A stretch of DNA of 64,000 nt from Schoenoplectus triqueter (lineage: Eukaryota > Streptophyta > Magnoliopsida > Poales > Cyperaceae). A program made the translations under genes and the position numbers. The DNA lies in the NCBI GenBank assembly GCA_964058805.1, contig CAXKVV010000040.1, forward strand, positions 700,237 through 764,236, read 5' to 3'. The notes under the pieces are model-generated. The model saw nothing but the letters and a program-made list of their open reading frames with translations. It was not told the origin of the DNA and made no database searches. This document shows positions 33,960 through 45,400 of this stretch, in pieces (within the stretch, counting starts at the first letter, position 1; every line of letters begins with the position of its first letter).

Positions 33960-35367
33960 TGATGTGGTTTCTACACACAAGTAATAAATCCCTAGTTATT
34001 ACTCGGTTCGGTTGCAAGTGTACAACCTAGTCGAGCAGTACTTAAGGTTCGTCTCCACAGGGACAATTCGAAATATAAAATCTGACCTAACAATCTAATT
34101 TAGTAAAAGAATGAATAAATGAATTGGTTTGTTCGTTCATAAGGTTCGTTTGAGGTAATTAAACTAAAGTCTTAAGGTAAAATCTGGGTTTTTGACAGAT
34201 ACGAGAAATTAGGGTTCATAGGGGTTAATATCCACTAATGACATGATTAATTGATTATCGAATTTGTTCTTTTAATTATGAAGGCACAGTTTGAAATGTT
34301 GGTACAAAGGGATATCTCTATGTTTATATCATCCTTAAATTACAATACCCGTTACCTCTCGGTATGGTTATCCTAATCTAAGGTCATTAAGTTCTACTGT
34401 CATAATTAATCTAGAAAACCGTTCGTCACCTCTCGGTACTTGGTACAATTCCCTAAACAATTAGGTCAAGCCCGTATAGGACGTGCGTCACCTCTCGGTA
34501 CTTAGCCTATCTAATACCCTATTCTTTATGGTCAGGACTAAATATTCAACCTCTCGATTGAAAATACCGAATCCTAGGGTTTCATGTGATTTCGATTAAG
34601 TCTTCACATTCAATTGAAATAAAGAATAGATCATAAAATAAACAAGAACATATGCGGTAAAAATATCAACTAATCATGCCAAGAGTTTCAATTACATCCC
34701 TAATCTACCCTAGAAGAATCCTTAGCCGATCATGGCTAAGGCACAAATGAAATTCAGAAATTAAAAGAGTTCAAAAGCATAGAAAATAATTAAACCAGTT
34801 GATCAATCCAATCTCTTCTTCTCTACTCTTTTTCTCTCATTTTCTCCTTTCTATTCTTCTTCTCCTCTCTCCAAAACTCTCAAAGAAACTGAAAAACTCC
34901 TCTCAGATCTGTCCTAGGGCAGTTTTTCCTCTTTGGAGGCGTTCTCCTCTCTTTAAAATCGAATCTGGAGCCTTCTGGGGCGAAGGGATGCTTTCAGGGG
35001 CGAAACAGAACCGCTCTTTACGGCCCGAAAAGAAAAGATTTTGACCCAAAAAATTCACGCGGTTTCTTGACAGAGAGCTCTTTTCGACCCGAAAAGATAA
35101 CTTTTTGGGTCAAAAGGTGGTTCATGCAGTTTTTCTCCAGCAAGATCTTCGTTGTTCTAGTTGCGCCTAGCTTACTCCATCTTCATCCAAATATTCCCAA
35201 AATGCTCCAAAAGTCCTGAAATCAAAGAAACCATGGCAATATCTCGAACTTTGTGCAATATCCAAACTAAATCAACTAATTGAACTAAAATATGCATAAA
35301 AAAAGTAAAATGGTATAGTTTTAGATACCAAATCCTATCAGAATATATATGTGATTTTGACTTATCA
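33960..35367 (-). repeat. 5' LTR of the Athila-like element
   Basis: 1,408 bp, with the same length and ends as 21905-23312 and eight single-base differences by manual comparison. It is adjacent to the primer-binding site and is thus the upstream, promoter-bearing LTR in element orientation. The GTATT duplication follows at 35368. Confidence 0.93.
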
Positions 35368-35509
35368 GTATTCCACATGTAGCTTGACATACTGGTTTAG
35401 TGCTCTTCCCAACTCTTCTACTTAATTTAAAATTCATTTGATAAATTTATTTATCAGAATAGCAATGTTATTCGTACTTTTTGCTTTTCAGCTGGTGCCA
35501 GACAAACCC

Positions 35510-36286
35510 TTCATCTTATTTAGACCTTCCAGATTTTTTTTCTGAACAATTTCATCTAAAAATTCTTGATAAAAAAGATAAGAGTCAAGTGCTCAAATTT
35601 TATAAATATCTTAGTTTCATCTAAAATTTTATGGGAAAATTAGAAAATTTATGTTCACAGAAATCCCATTCTTTTATTTTGTTCGAGCAGAATTATCAAG
35701 TTTCTTACTTTGCTGCACAATCTAAAATCGAACTCATATTTTCAGGGAATATAGTTTTAAAATATCAATCTGATCTTTAAGATATCATTTTGTAACTAAA
35801 TTGTTCTTTAAAATATTTAAAGTATCATTTTAATTCTAAAAAAATAATCAAATTGATTCTATATTTAAAATTCATTCGAAAATGATATCTAATTTATGAT
35901 AGCTTCATTTTTAGCACCAAAACTAGTATGAAGGTACAATAAAAATACTACATTAATATTGTATTATTATAAGTTAATGTATGTCACATTTATAGATATT
36001 TTTTGCAAATTATAAAATAATATGATATATGATATGAATGTTCAATGTAATATTTTTGTTGGCATCAATAATGATAGAATTATCTGGTATAAATAAAAAG
36101 TTTAAGAATCGGAATGATAAGTTGGTAAATTTTTAAGAACTAACATAATATATATAAAACTTTGGCATCAATTTAATAGCAAATTGATACTTCAAAATAT
36201 AAATTAATATTTTTAAAATTTTAGGAATTAATTTGGTAAAAGGGGATACTTTATTGGAGACTAATTATATAATGAGAAGAGATCAG
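35510..36286. other. AT-rich stretch without recognised genes
   Basis: Only short frames are seen here, with no element ends, exons or RNA genes. Confidence 0.5.
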
Positions 36287-36636
36287 TTAACAATGGGTTA
36301 TTTTGACAACCTTGACAATATACCTCTAAATAAATACAAAAAAAAATTAAAAATGAAAAAAAAGTTATAGATGTGTTTTTCTACCTTTAGATTGATGATC
36401 ATTCAAATTTCATTATCGTTTGATAGTCCATCAAAGATTATCAAATTTTTTATGTAATTTACAACGGTTCTAATTTAACGGTATTTGATGGACTATCAAA
36501 TGATAATAAAATTATATAAAATTTGAATGATCATCAATCTAAAAATAGAAAAATATATCTATAACTTTTTTTTAAATTTTTTTTTTATATTTATTTAGAA
36601 GTTCATCATCAAGTTGTCAAAATAATCCATTGTCAA
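36287..36636. mobile_element. Complete foldback MITE upstream of the galactosyltransferase gene
   Basis: A 350-bp long inverted repeat. The left arm begins TTAACAATGGGTTATTTTGA and the right arm, reverse-complemented, begins TTGACAATGGATTATTTTGA. Pairing continues through CTCTAAATAAATA, the poly-A/poly-T tracts, GATTGATGATCATTCAAATT and TTTGATAGTCCATCAAA. The small unpaired centre is around 36440-36480. No coding capacity and no certain target duplication. The right end is about 430 bp from the downstream start codon. Half copies lie at 384-560 and 1960-2157. Confidence 0.75.
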
Positions 36637-37064
36637 TGGATCCCCATTCTTATATAATTTACTTATAATTTACTTATGTAATTTATTCCGAAGAAAAATA
36701 ATATATGTTGTGGGACAAGTCTCTAACAGGTGGGACCGTCGAGACTGAAAGGTGGGCGCCACTGTCAGATATCTCCGTCTCTCACAGCATTCATTCAGCA
36801 CGTCTCCATCGGTTACCAACTCGTTCCTCGTCCCTTCTCAGTTCTCCTTTCCTCTCCCTTCCCTAATCGCAACCCCACCACTGCACCAACCCTCACTCTC
36901 GCGTCCCCAGAGATAATTAAGAGAAGCGCAGAGAGGCGTAATTGAGGGAGTAACGGCGGTACGGAGGGGGTCAGAATCGTCAGATCCTCTTTAATTGGAT
37001 CCATGTGCAGCGCATCCGCATCTTTTTGAAACGAAGCGCGAGAGCTCAGAAGAGCCTGGAAGCG
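36637..37064 (+). promoter_or_regulatory. Upstream region of the galactosyltransferase gene, with a short uORF
   Basis: The interval becomes pyrimidine- and GC-richer towards the gene. A nine-codon upstream frame (ATG at 37003, stop at 37027-37029) ends 35 bp before the main start. If it is within the transcript it could reduce initiation at the main ATG. No certain TATA box was identified. Confidence 0.35.
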
Positions 37065-40000
37065 ATGCAGATCCGAGGATCAGGTCACCGACAGGTGAGC
37101 CCCGGACTGGGATCTCGCGTCACGGCGCTTCTGCTCGCCATGTTCGCTTGCATGGCGTCCTTCTATGTTGCCGGCCGGTAAAAATTTTTACTCTGTTTTC
37201 TTTTGTAAAAGTGATGCTAGGATCTGAAATTGGAGGCGCATTAAGCTGGAATCAGTTTTAACTTTGAAGTAGAATTGGTAATGAGTGATTGTTTGTTTTC
37301 TGAGAGGTAGTTGTTTCTATTTGGTACCTTGGTGCAAAATTGTTTTCTGTGCTTCCCGATATTGCACAGCTTCTTTGATTAACTCCCAATTTTCAGTTTT
37401 ACATGAATATTCGAGGCCTTTAATTCTTGACTCTCTTGATCTTCATATCCATGTGTTTATGAAGCACAGTGATTAAATTTGGGTATGTTTAGTTTGTGGC
37501 AGGATGCTCAAACAAGGGTGTATTTGATAAAGGAACTAGATCGTAGAGCAGGACAGGTATTTTTTTTTTTTTTACATTTAGAAAAAGGAAGTATTGATCA
37601 TGTATTATATACACATTGGATATGCGCTGGAGGAATAAAAATGCAGTTCAGTGCTTTGTATGTTACCATCATAGTTCATTATCACATTGTTATTCTTCCC
37701 TTTCTTTATCTTATCTGAAGTTGTAGTAGGACTGTGCAATGGTGTCTTAGGTGTAAATGCCATGTATGCGATACTGCATGCCAAACAATTCATTAATACT
37801 TTGTCTGACCAACATCTGTCCTTCCAAATTCCTTTTTTCCCGGACATTTTTGAATTGTTTTTCCCTTAGAGTGGATAAGTTAAGGAAAGGGATAAAAAAT
37901 GAGTTAATTTTACTTTCCCTCTTTTACACCCCATTTTGGAGAGGTAAAGGGGGTGGAATCTTTTCCTTCCCCTCCACTTTATTAAATTGTGGAGCAAATA
38001 CAATCCCCCCCCCCCAAAAAAAAAATGCATTTTAGTTCTTGTGGAGCACAGTGTTACAATCTTTTATTACATTGTTAACTATATTCAACTATACATATTG
38101 ATTTCTGTTCCAATTTAGGGCCACACTTCTATATCAGTGGATGACACCCTCAAGGTTGTAGCATGCAGGTAACCAAAACTCAGAATGCTTTCTAAAAATG
38201 TTAAACTTTGACAATAGTGAAAAATAATAGAACAAACTTGCTTTGATAGGCACCAACATAAGAGATTGGCAGCACTAGAGATGGAACTGGCTAATGCAAA
38301 GCATGAAGGGTACAATAGTAAATACTCATTATATACAAACGGAACTCGCAATGGGAAAAGGCTAATGATTGTAATAGGAATAATGACGGGCTTTGGAAGA
38401 AAAAATTACAGGGATGCTGTTCGCAAATCCTGGCTTCCTTCTGGTACTCTCTTTCTCTCTCTCACACACACACAACTGAAAGAAGATAAAAAGATTATGT
38501 GTAACAATACATCGTCGAAACAGTTGAAAGTGGTAGGTATGGGATGAAATTATCAGTTTCTCAACGATACATTGAAACTAATGCTAATAATTACAGTCTT
38601 TGCATATGCTAGTCTGTTTCTTAAATATGTTTTTTTGAACTGCAATCTTACTTACTAAATTTCATAGTGAAATGATATGGTTGTTTGATATTTGTTCTAA
38701 AACGTACTTTTTTCCATTTTTATTTGAGCAGGAGCTACACTAAGAAAACTCGAACAAGAAAAAGGCATTTTGGTGCGGTTTGTCATAGGAAGAAGGTATA
38801 TATTTTACATATCTTTATCTTTTAACTTCTTCACAGTGAAAATTTCTCTTTTGATTTTCATGACTGATTTCTGTTCTTATAACAGTGCCAATAAAGGGGA
38901 TAATTTTGACCGAGCAATTGATGAAGAAAATAGAAAAACCAATGACTTCTTAATTCTAGTGAGTTATCTTTTCTTTTCGTTTCTTTTCTGTATTTTTGGT
39001 TCGGTGAAGTACAACAAAAGAGTAAATTAAGCACTGGTCCGTATGAGTACCACTGTTTTCTTATTTTGGTCACTGAAGTATCTTAGTTCCCATTTGATCT
39101 CTCAAAAATTTTCAAGATATACCAAATTGGTCTTCTACTGACATGCAAAACCCCACATCATCATGCTGTCTGACATGTTTTGATGATATGGATGCCAAAG
39201 TAAATGAAGAAAACTATTTCTAGCAGATAATATGTTAACATGGCTACATGAACATTTATGTGTGATCAATAGAGATGATGTGGATGTATGCAGCAACAAT
39301 TTAGATGATATCAAATTTGATGTCATCATCTTTATCTTAATTGTCTTTGCTGTTTTTGATATATTTTAACTAGTTAAAGTGATTCGGTACCAATGAAAAA
39401 TGTTTGCCAATAGAGGAAGCCTAAGTCTTAGGAATAAAAAAATGAGAAAATCTTGACAATTAAGGATTGTTTGTTTAACACATTAAACAAAACTTTTCTG
39501 CACAAACTATTAACATATCGTAGTTCATGGAATTGACCTTTTTTGTTAACTGTCCTTTTTTGTGTCCGTTCTTTTTGTTGTGGGATTGGTGTGGGGTGTT
39601 ACGTCAGGAAAACCATGTGGAAGGATCTGAGGAGCATCCTAAGAAGACAAAAAGATTTTTGGGACTCGCATCAGATACATTTGACGCCGAATTCTATGCT
39701 CGGATTAACGATGACATTTATGTTAACGTCGGTGAGTAGACTCAATATCTGTCTGTGTCAGAAATATACTTAAATCTACAAAGGGATAAATATTTCTTTC
39801 TTTTATAGATGCCTTGGGAGGAATGCTATCAACTCATTGGGATAAGCCACGTGTATATATGGGGTGTATGAAATCTGGCGAAGTTTTCTCTGAATCGTGA
39901 GTTTTTTAAAACTTAAAATGGTTGTTGTATTATATAATATTAGTATACTGAAAAGCATTTTACTTATGAAAAAATTTAGGAGCCACAAGTGGTACGAGCC

Positions 40001-41135
40001 TGACTGGTGGAAATTTGGTGATGGAAAAACGTAAGAAATATTCTTTGTATATTTTGGTTTTCTTCAATAAGTCATTTCTCATTTGTATATTAACATACTT
40101 GTATGTCTTTATAGATACTTTCGGCATGCATCTGGTGAAATGGTGGTTATATCTCGGGCCTTAGTACAGTTTATTTCTATAAATAGGTAAGAATAGAAAT
40201 TCAAAGGTAAAAAATTCCATATGTCACCCTCTAGTTTGTTTAAGGCACAAAAAAACTCTTCTTAGGTTTTATAGGATGAAAATAGAAGAATCAGTTTTTA
40301 TGGTGTGCTTGACCATCTTCCCCTTTCTTTCATATATTGTATAAAAGGTTAATACTCCGGACTTATGCGCATGATGATGTCAGCATTGGGTCATGGATGA
40401 TAGGTCTTGATGTAAAGCATGTGAATGAAGGAAAACTTTGTTGTTCTTCTTGGTCCCCAGGTTGACTCTCTCGCATTTGTGTGTTTGTTTTATCTATGCA
40501 ATATATTAAGTCTTAAATTTCACAAAGCATTGTCTTATTTTCTTATGAGAAGGGATCCAATTACCACCATTTTGGTGCCACATCGGTGCCATTAAAATTA
40601 AATATCAAATAACTATTATTTAAATTCTTAAATAACAAAACTAATTGAAGGAATATTTTATAAATATCATCTTATATATGTATACAAAAATTTATATCAT
40701 TTCGATATTATTTATATAAACATCAAGCGTTAATAATATCAACGGATCAAATTTTACAATTTAGACACGTTACTTGATGGCTATTCAAATAAAGTTAAAA
40801 AATTTTGATTTTTCATACATACAATTGAGATGATATAGAATACATCTAACGGTTCACATTTTTAAATTTATACATAAATAAATAGACACCAAAAAAATGG
40901 TAATTGGATCCTTCTCTTTTCTTATTTGGGTGCCTCTTGCACCAAGGTCGTAACAATTATGTGCTTATACTTGTTTTTGTGTGTGTGTCTGGGGGGGGGG
41001 GGGGGGGTAATGCCAATTCAAAAATCCTGCACTTTGCCTATTTTTGCATTGCTGTTTTTTTGTGTTCTGATATTTACTATGCTTTGTTGTTCAAAATTCA
41101 AACTTCTTGTAGGAGCTGTGTGTTCAGCATTATGA
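37065..41135 (+). CDS. HPGT: Hydroxyproline O-galactosyltransferase (GT31 family, HPGT type)
   Basis: Twelve exons join in phase to 342 residues: 37065-37177, 37493-37556, 38119-38168, 38250-38443, 38732-38795, 38886-38958, 39608-39731, 39809-39896, 39980-40030, 40115-40186, 40348-40460 and 41113-41135. HPGT enzymes transfer galactose from UDP-Gal to hydroxyproline on arabinogalactan proteins in the Golgi. The protein is type II: a short basic tail, then a membrane anchor at about residues 19-37 ([18 protein letters not shown]). The GT31 core has [35 protein letters not shown], the metal-site region [11 protein letters not shown] (residues 218-228), [33 protein letters not shown] and [17 protein letters not shown]. 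Length is as usual for HPGT1-3. The last exon is only 23 bp after a 652-bp intron that carries a MITE-like element and a G tract. Confidence 0.88.
40549..40918. mobile_element. MITE-like inverted-repeat element in the last HPGT intron
   Basis: The left end GAGAAGGGATCCAATTACCA and the right end, reverse-complemented (GAGAAGGATCCAATTACCAT), form inverted repeats of about 20 bp, extended by TTTTGGTG. The interior is AT-rich and non-coding. The target duplication is not clear. Immediately downstream is a run of about 18 G at 40991-41008. Confidence 0.65.
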
Positions 41136-42433
41136 TAGGACATCATGGGAGCTTTGTAGAGTTTTTTTTTTGGTCAATGCTGCGTCAGTGTGTTGGATTG
41201 TTTGTGGCATATATTCAATGGCTTTTCAACTTAAAGGACGCCCAAACAAATTGAGAGCTGCATACAAAATAAGCAGATGAAGATTAAGCTAACAAAGTGC
41301 CGTGTGTTTTTTCCAGAGCATTGACATGTCGAAATAATTTGCATGATTTTTGTGGCTGCATTAGCAGTTGTAGTGGGATAGCTTGATTCTTTGTTTAACT
41401 GATGAATTAACGAGGAGTGTTTTTTTATATTGTTGGTCAATGATGAATTGTTTTTCTTCCTCCTGTTATCCTTTCTTTTATTAGTTGCTGTTTAGCCTTT
41501 GAAAAAACGCAAGACTGGAAGGGCAAAAGCGAAAAGCCGTTTGTTGGGCTAAGAAAAAGCTTGCAGGAGCGCGCACACATTTGGTAATTGCCTAGTTTTG
41601 TATAATCAGGAGTTTGGCCCCTGCGAGGCTGCGACTGCGATACACAAATTGTTTTTTGTTCTCTGGTCTGTTTGACCTTTCTTTTGTTTGTTCTTCAACT
41701 CTCTCGTCTGTTGACGTGACTAGCTATCATTCCACGTTTGAACTCTGGAGTCTGGAGTGGACCATGACCATGAGTCCATGACATATTGGCATTCATCCTG
41801 ATTCTACATAACAAGCGCCACAGAAGAATCCCAGGGTTGTGAAATCGAACTATTATTATAACAGTCAGTTTTATTTAATGGAGATGAGACCCTAATGTTA
41901 CGAAAGCCATGACCTAAAGCTTATTGGAATACTAAAGACCGAGGAGAGCAAGGCTGAAGGCTGCAAGAGGCGCTGTTTCTAGAAAGCCAATATCTGGCTG
42001 GCCTCCATGTTTCGCTTAAACTCGGTCTACCCCCAAATGAAACGAAGCGCCCATCAGGCTCCACGTCGCGGAAACACTTAAGCCCCCCACGCGTCACTAA
42101 TTCTCTTAGAACGTGTCCAGTGAAAACATTGATTCGGGAGAAGAACCTCCGCTCCTCTCCTTTTTCCCTCCCCCTCTCGCCGCTTCCTTCTCTCTCTCTC
42201 TCTCTCTCTCTCTCTAAAACATAGACCACAGATAATCGCAAGCATCAACCACGCATGGCACCTCCTCTCGATTCCTTCCTTTTCCTTCGTCATTCGCTCC
42301 TGATTCCACATTTATTCCAACCCTCACCACTTTAAAGATTCTCCTACTCGTACTGTCCTACTGTTTCATTTCCAATCGCAAGCAATAATCGCGATCGCAC
42401 TGCTAGGGTTTTACTCTTATACTTGTACCCTCA
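41136..42433. other. Intergenic region between HPGT and MTM1, including the MTM1 leader
   Basis: No further gene was recognised. The part from about 42000 is GC-richer and pyrimidine-rich and probably includes the MTM1 5' UTR. It contains a (CT)n tract at 42189-42214, a common feature of plant leaders, and an upstream frame at 42255-42335. Confidence 0.45.
42255..42335 (+). CDS. Possible upstream ORF of the MTM1-type carrier gene
   Basis: ATG at 42255 opens a 26-codon frame rich in Pro, Leu and Phe (MAPPLDSFLFLRHS...) that stops at 42333-42335, about 100 bp before the main start codon. It counts as a uORF only if the transcript starts upstream of 42255, which the (CT)n leader-like tract at 42189 makes plausible. 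No conservation data are available. Confidence 0.25.
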   Translation: MAPPLDSFLFLRHSLLIPHLFQPSPL

Positions 42434-45400
42434 ATGGTTGGATGCTCCAAGAATGGCTTGCCCGCGTGGATGAGCGCCGCCACGCGCGTCGACTTCGACA
42501 ACATCTCTCGATCTTCCTCCACCGTAGATTCGGGCGGCACCTCCGCCGGAGGAAGCGTCGCTATGTCGCCTGATTCTGGTCTAGGTTTGGGAGAGAGAGC
42601 TCTGTCAGCCGCAGGGGCGGCGTTTATCTCTGCTATCATTGTCAACCCGCTTGATGTTGCAAAGGTCAGTCATTATTCATTAGCTTTTGGCTTTGTCCAT
42701 CAAATGGCTTCATCAGGGTGTCATTTTTTAAAATAATTTACTTTATTTTTCTTTCAAACAAGCATTGAATATTCTTCTCTAGAAAATGGAAAAAAAAGTC
42801 AACATCTTTTGTGCTGTGAGGCGAACAACAACAGGAACAAAATGGTAGAGGGCAAATTTAATGAATGTTTTACGGGAGAATGGGATTTTATGGACCAAAT
42901 TGTTTACAATTTAAAGTATTCAGTTATATTTCTTCCCCGTGTTCACCATTGGTGATCGATGAAATTTGGTGTTGAAAACCTCACTTTAGATTAAGATTAG
43001 TGATGGGTTCACATATGGTGCAATATGTGCCGTGGAAACAGCATTGGCGGGGCCAGAGTTTCAAATGGAGTGGTGTTGGGGGGGGGGGGGGCAAAAATAG
43101 AATTTTTTTTAGGGGGGGGGGGGTCAAAAATTGAAAATTTTCTTCAACATAAACATATTCTTTTATTTTTTCTGAAAATATACATAAATATAGGGGTTAT
43201 TTTAAAAAAAAAATTGGCCACGGGTCAACAGCCCCCCTGGGAAACAGTATGCTGAGAATAATTGTTTTTAATTTCTTATTTTTTATTATGTTTTGGTTTA
43301 TTAACCTCTAGTGTATTGGAACGAGGTAAATAATGGAGTAGGAATTTAGCGACATAAGGAGAGGAGAAATTTTATGAATCCCCCCATAAAATTGAAATTC
43401 ACTTACAAAATTTAATGAATATGAAGTTGAACATATGTTACCTATTTAAAGGACATAAATATGAATAATCGTTTAATTTTTACACGGGTTTTATTGCGTT
43501 CTTTGTTTTGTTAATATTAGTCGCAGAATCTTATTTTCTGATACCTAATGATACTTTTATTTATGTTTTAAAATGTCAAACTACAGACAAGGCTGCAAGC
43601 ACAAGCAGCAGGGGTGCCATATTACCACCACTATGGTCCACAAATGGCTTCCCTTGGCCCCAATTCTGTAATAGTTTCTTTCTTGTTCTCTCTCTCTATG
43701 AATGTTTCTGCTAAAAACGGACCTGCATTTTTGAAGTTTCTTAACTTTGGCTATTGTGTTTTAATGTCAGATTTTTTCGGAGTTTAGATGTTCTCCCTCA
43801 TGTACGCGGGGCGTGGTGATCGGTACAGAACCATTACCAGTTTGTCCTCCAGAATGCTTCCAGTATAAGGGAACACTTGATGTCTTTTCCAAAGTTGTTA
43901 GGCAGGTTCGTAATGCTCTGTTTGTTATTTTTTTAATGTGTTCTTGTTTGGCTAGAGGCAGTAATTCATTTCATTTTTATTTGATATGATGAAACAGGAG
44001 GGGTTTGGTAGGTTGTGGAGAGGTACAAATGCTGGGTTGGCTCTTGCTATTCCAACGGTCAGTTCCTGTTTGTTTCTTCCCTATATGATAGGATGCTGCT
44101 AATTAACTTGTGCAGATAGAACACTATTGCTTGAACCCAGCACCCACGACAACCTTATTGACATTACTATATAGGGGTATACTGATGAAGGACTTCCTTC
44201 ACACTGATTTTTTCCTTCTTTCTGTGTACAAGTATTACTGTTCTTATCTGGTGAACAGACCTTGACTGGTTCATCTGTGTATTTACAAATAGAAGCAAGC
44301 TTTCTAGAGTACTTCCCTTATTGAAGTGAATGGTATCCATGAAATCATTGCCCAAAAACGCCTCTTATTTATTTATTTATTACTCTGAAACCAGTACCGG
44401 TTCAATAATGTGTATTGTGTGTATGTACTTTTAAACTTCTTGTAATCAGGTTGGGATATATTTACCGTGCTATGACATATTTAGAAACTGGATGGAGGAT
44501 TGTTCAAGGAAAAATGCCCCCAGCTTGACCCCATATGTACCCCTTGTCGCAGGCTCCATTGCTCGATCGTTAGCTTGTATAGCCTGTTCTCCGATCGAGC
44601 TGGCACGCACACGTATGCAGGTAATTCACAGTATCTCATCCTCCTTTTCACTCGATTCATGATCATGAAGACCTGTGGTCCTCTGATGATCAATCCTCTA
44701 TAACATCACAGCACCCATACAGCATGCTTGAAAATGTCTCTATTATAGACCTTTCCCTCTCTAGAATTTTGTTTTTAAAATGCAAAAATGTCTCTATTTT
44801 TGTTGGACTAAATGAATAAAAATCCTCTTTTGTAAAGCCAACCTTCTATTAACCTGGATCATGAAAAATGTTACTGAAAAAGGGCTTGGACAAACATATC
44901 TTTATATAGTTGGTCAGTAGTTTCTGTTCAGTTAAAGAAAATGAGAAGGAAATGCACAGAGGATCTTTACATATCATTGCACTGTCACGGCCACAATACT
45001 GACCCTAAAATGTACACAAATATAAGCTTATCTAATGTTGGTTGCATGATGCATTGCAGGCATATAAAGAGATGAGAGCTGGAGTAAAGCCTCCTGGCAT
45101 GTGGAAGACTTTATTTGGTGTTCTCTCTCCTCTCTCCGGCAACACTGTTAACTGTATGTATTGCTTACTCATGTATATACAAGATGTATTGCTAATTGAA
45201 ACAAATCCTCATAATGTAATGGAAAACCAGTTTAGTTTACATATCGACTTGCTTGCTCATGAAGTAGTTATTAAGAGATTAGGTTAAGCTAATGGGAGAA
45301 GTTCAGAACAACATAGTGATTCTTGGCTGACTTAAACTCCTGTGTTCAGTTCAGTTTTGTTTGCAATCTCGTGCTGGTGTTAAATGCATACATCCAATTA

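Larger units (their letters stand above)
21905..35367 (-). mobile_element. Athila-like Ty3 LTR retrotransposon, young, deletion derivative
   Basis: A 13,463-bp element on the minus strand. Its two 1,408-bp LTRs begin TG and end CA and are flanked by the perfect target duplication GTATT (21900-21904 and 35368-35372). By eye the LTRs differ at 8 positions (7 transitions, 1 transversion, no indels), so the insertion is recent. In element order it has: 5' LTR (33960-35367), tRNA-Asp primer site, gag, a fused protease-integrase remnant, about 7.3 kb of non-coding sequence, polypurine tract, and 3' LTR (21905-23312). Gag, protease and integrase sequences and the tRNA-Asp primer point to the Athila clade. 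Lack of reverse transcriptase and the integrase core makes it non-autonomous. Confidence 0.92.
21577..35509. mobile_element. TTA-rich TIR element, copy 3 (reverse), split by the Athila-like insertion
   Basis: The left part, 21577-21904, matches the reverse complement of the right end of the copy at 56477-58087 (GTCCG terminus, then a CGGAAGAG...AGAATAGTG block, then TAATAATAA core). The right part, 35373-35509, matches the reverse complement of its left end (CTGGTTTAGTGCTCTTCCC, CTCTTCTACTTA, AAATTCATTTG, ending near GACAAACCC). The two parts together form one diverged copy, interrupted by the LTR element at 21905-35367 and its GTATT duplication. This fixes the order of insertion. The core is shorter than in the other copies. 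Confidence 0.65.

Noticed and set aside
41921..42311. Arg/Glu-rich minus-strand frames
   Set aside because: Produced by the (CT)n tract in the MTM1 leader read on the opposite strand.
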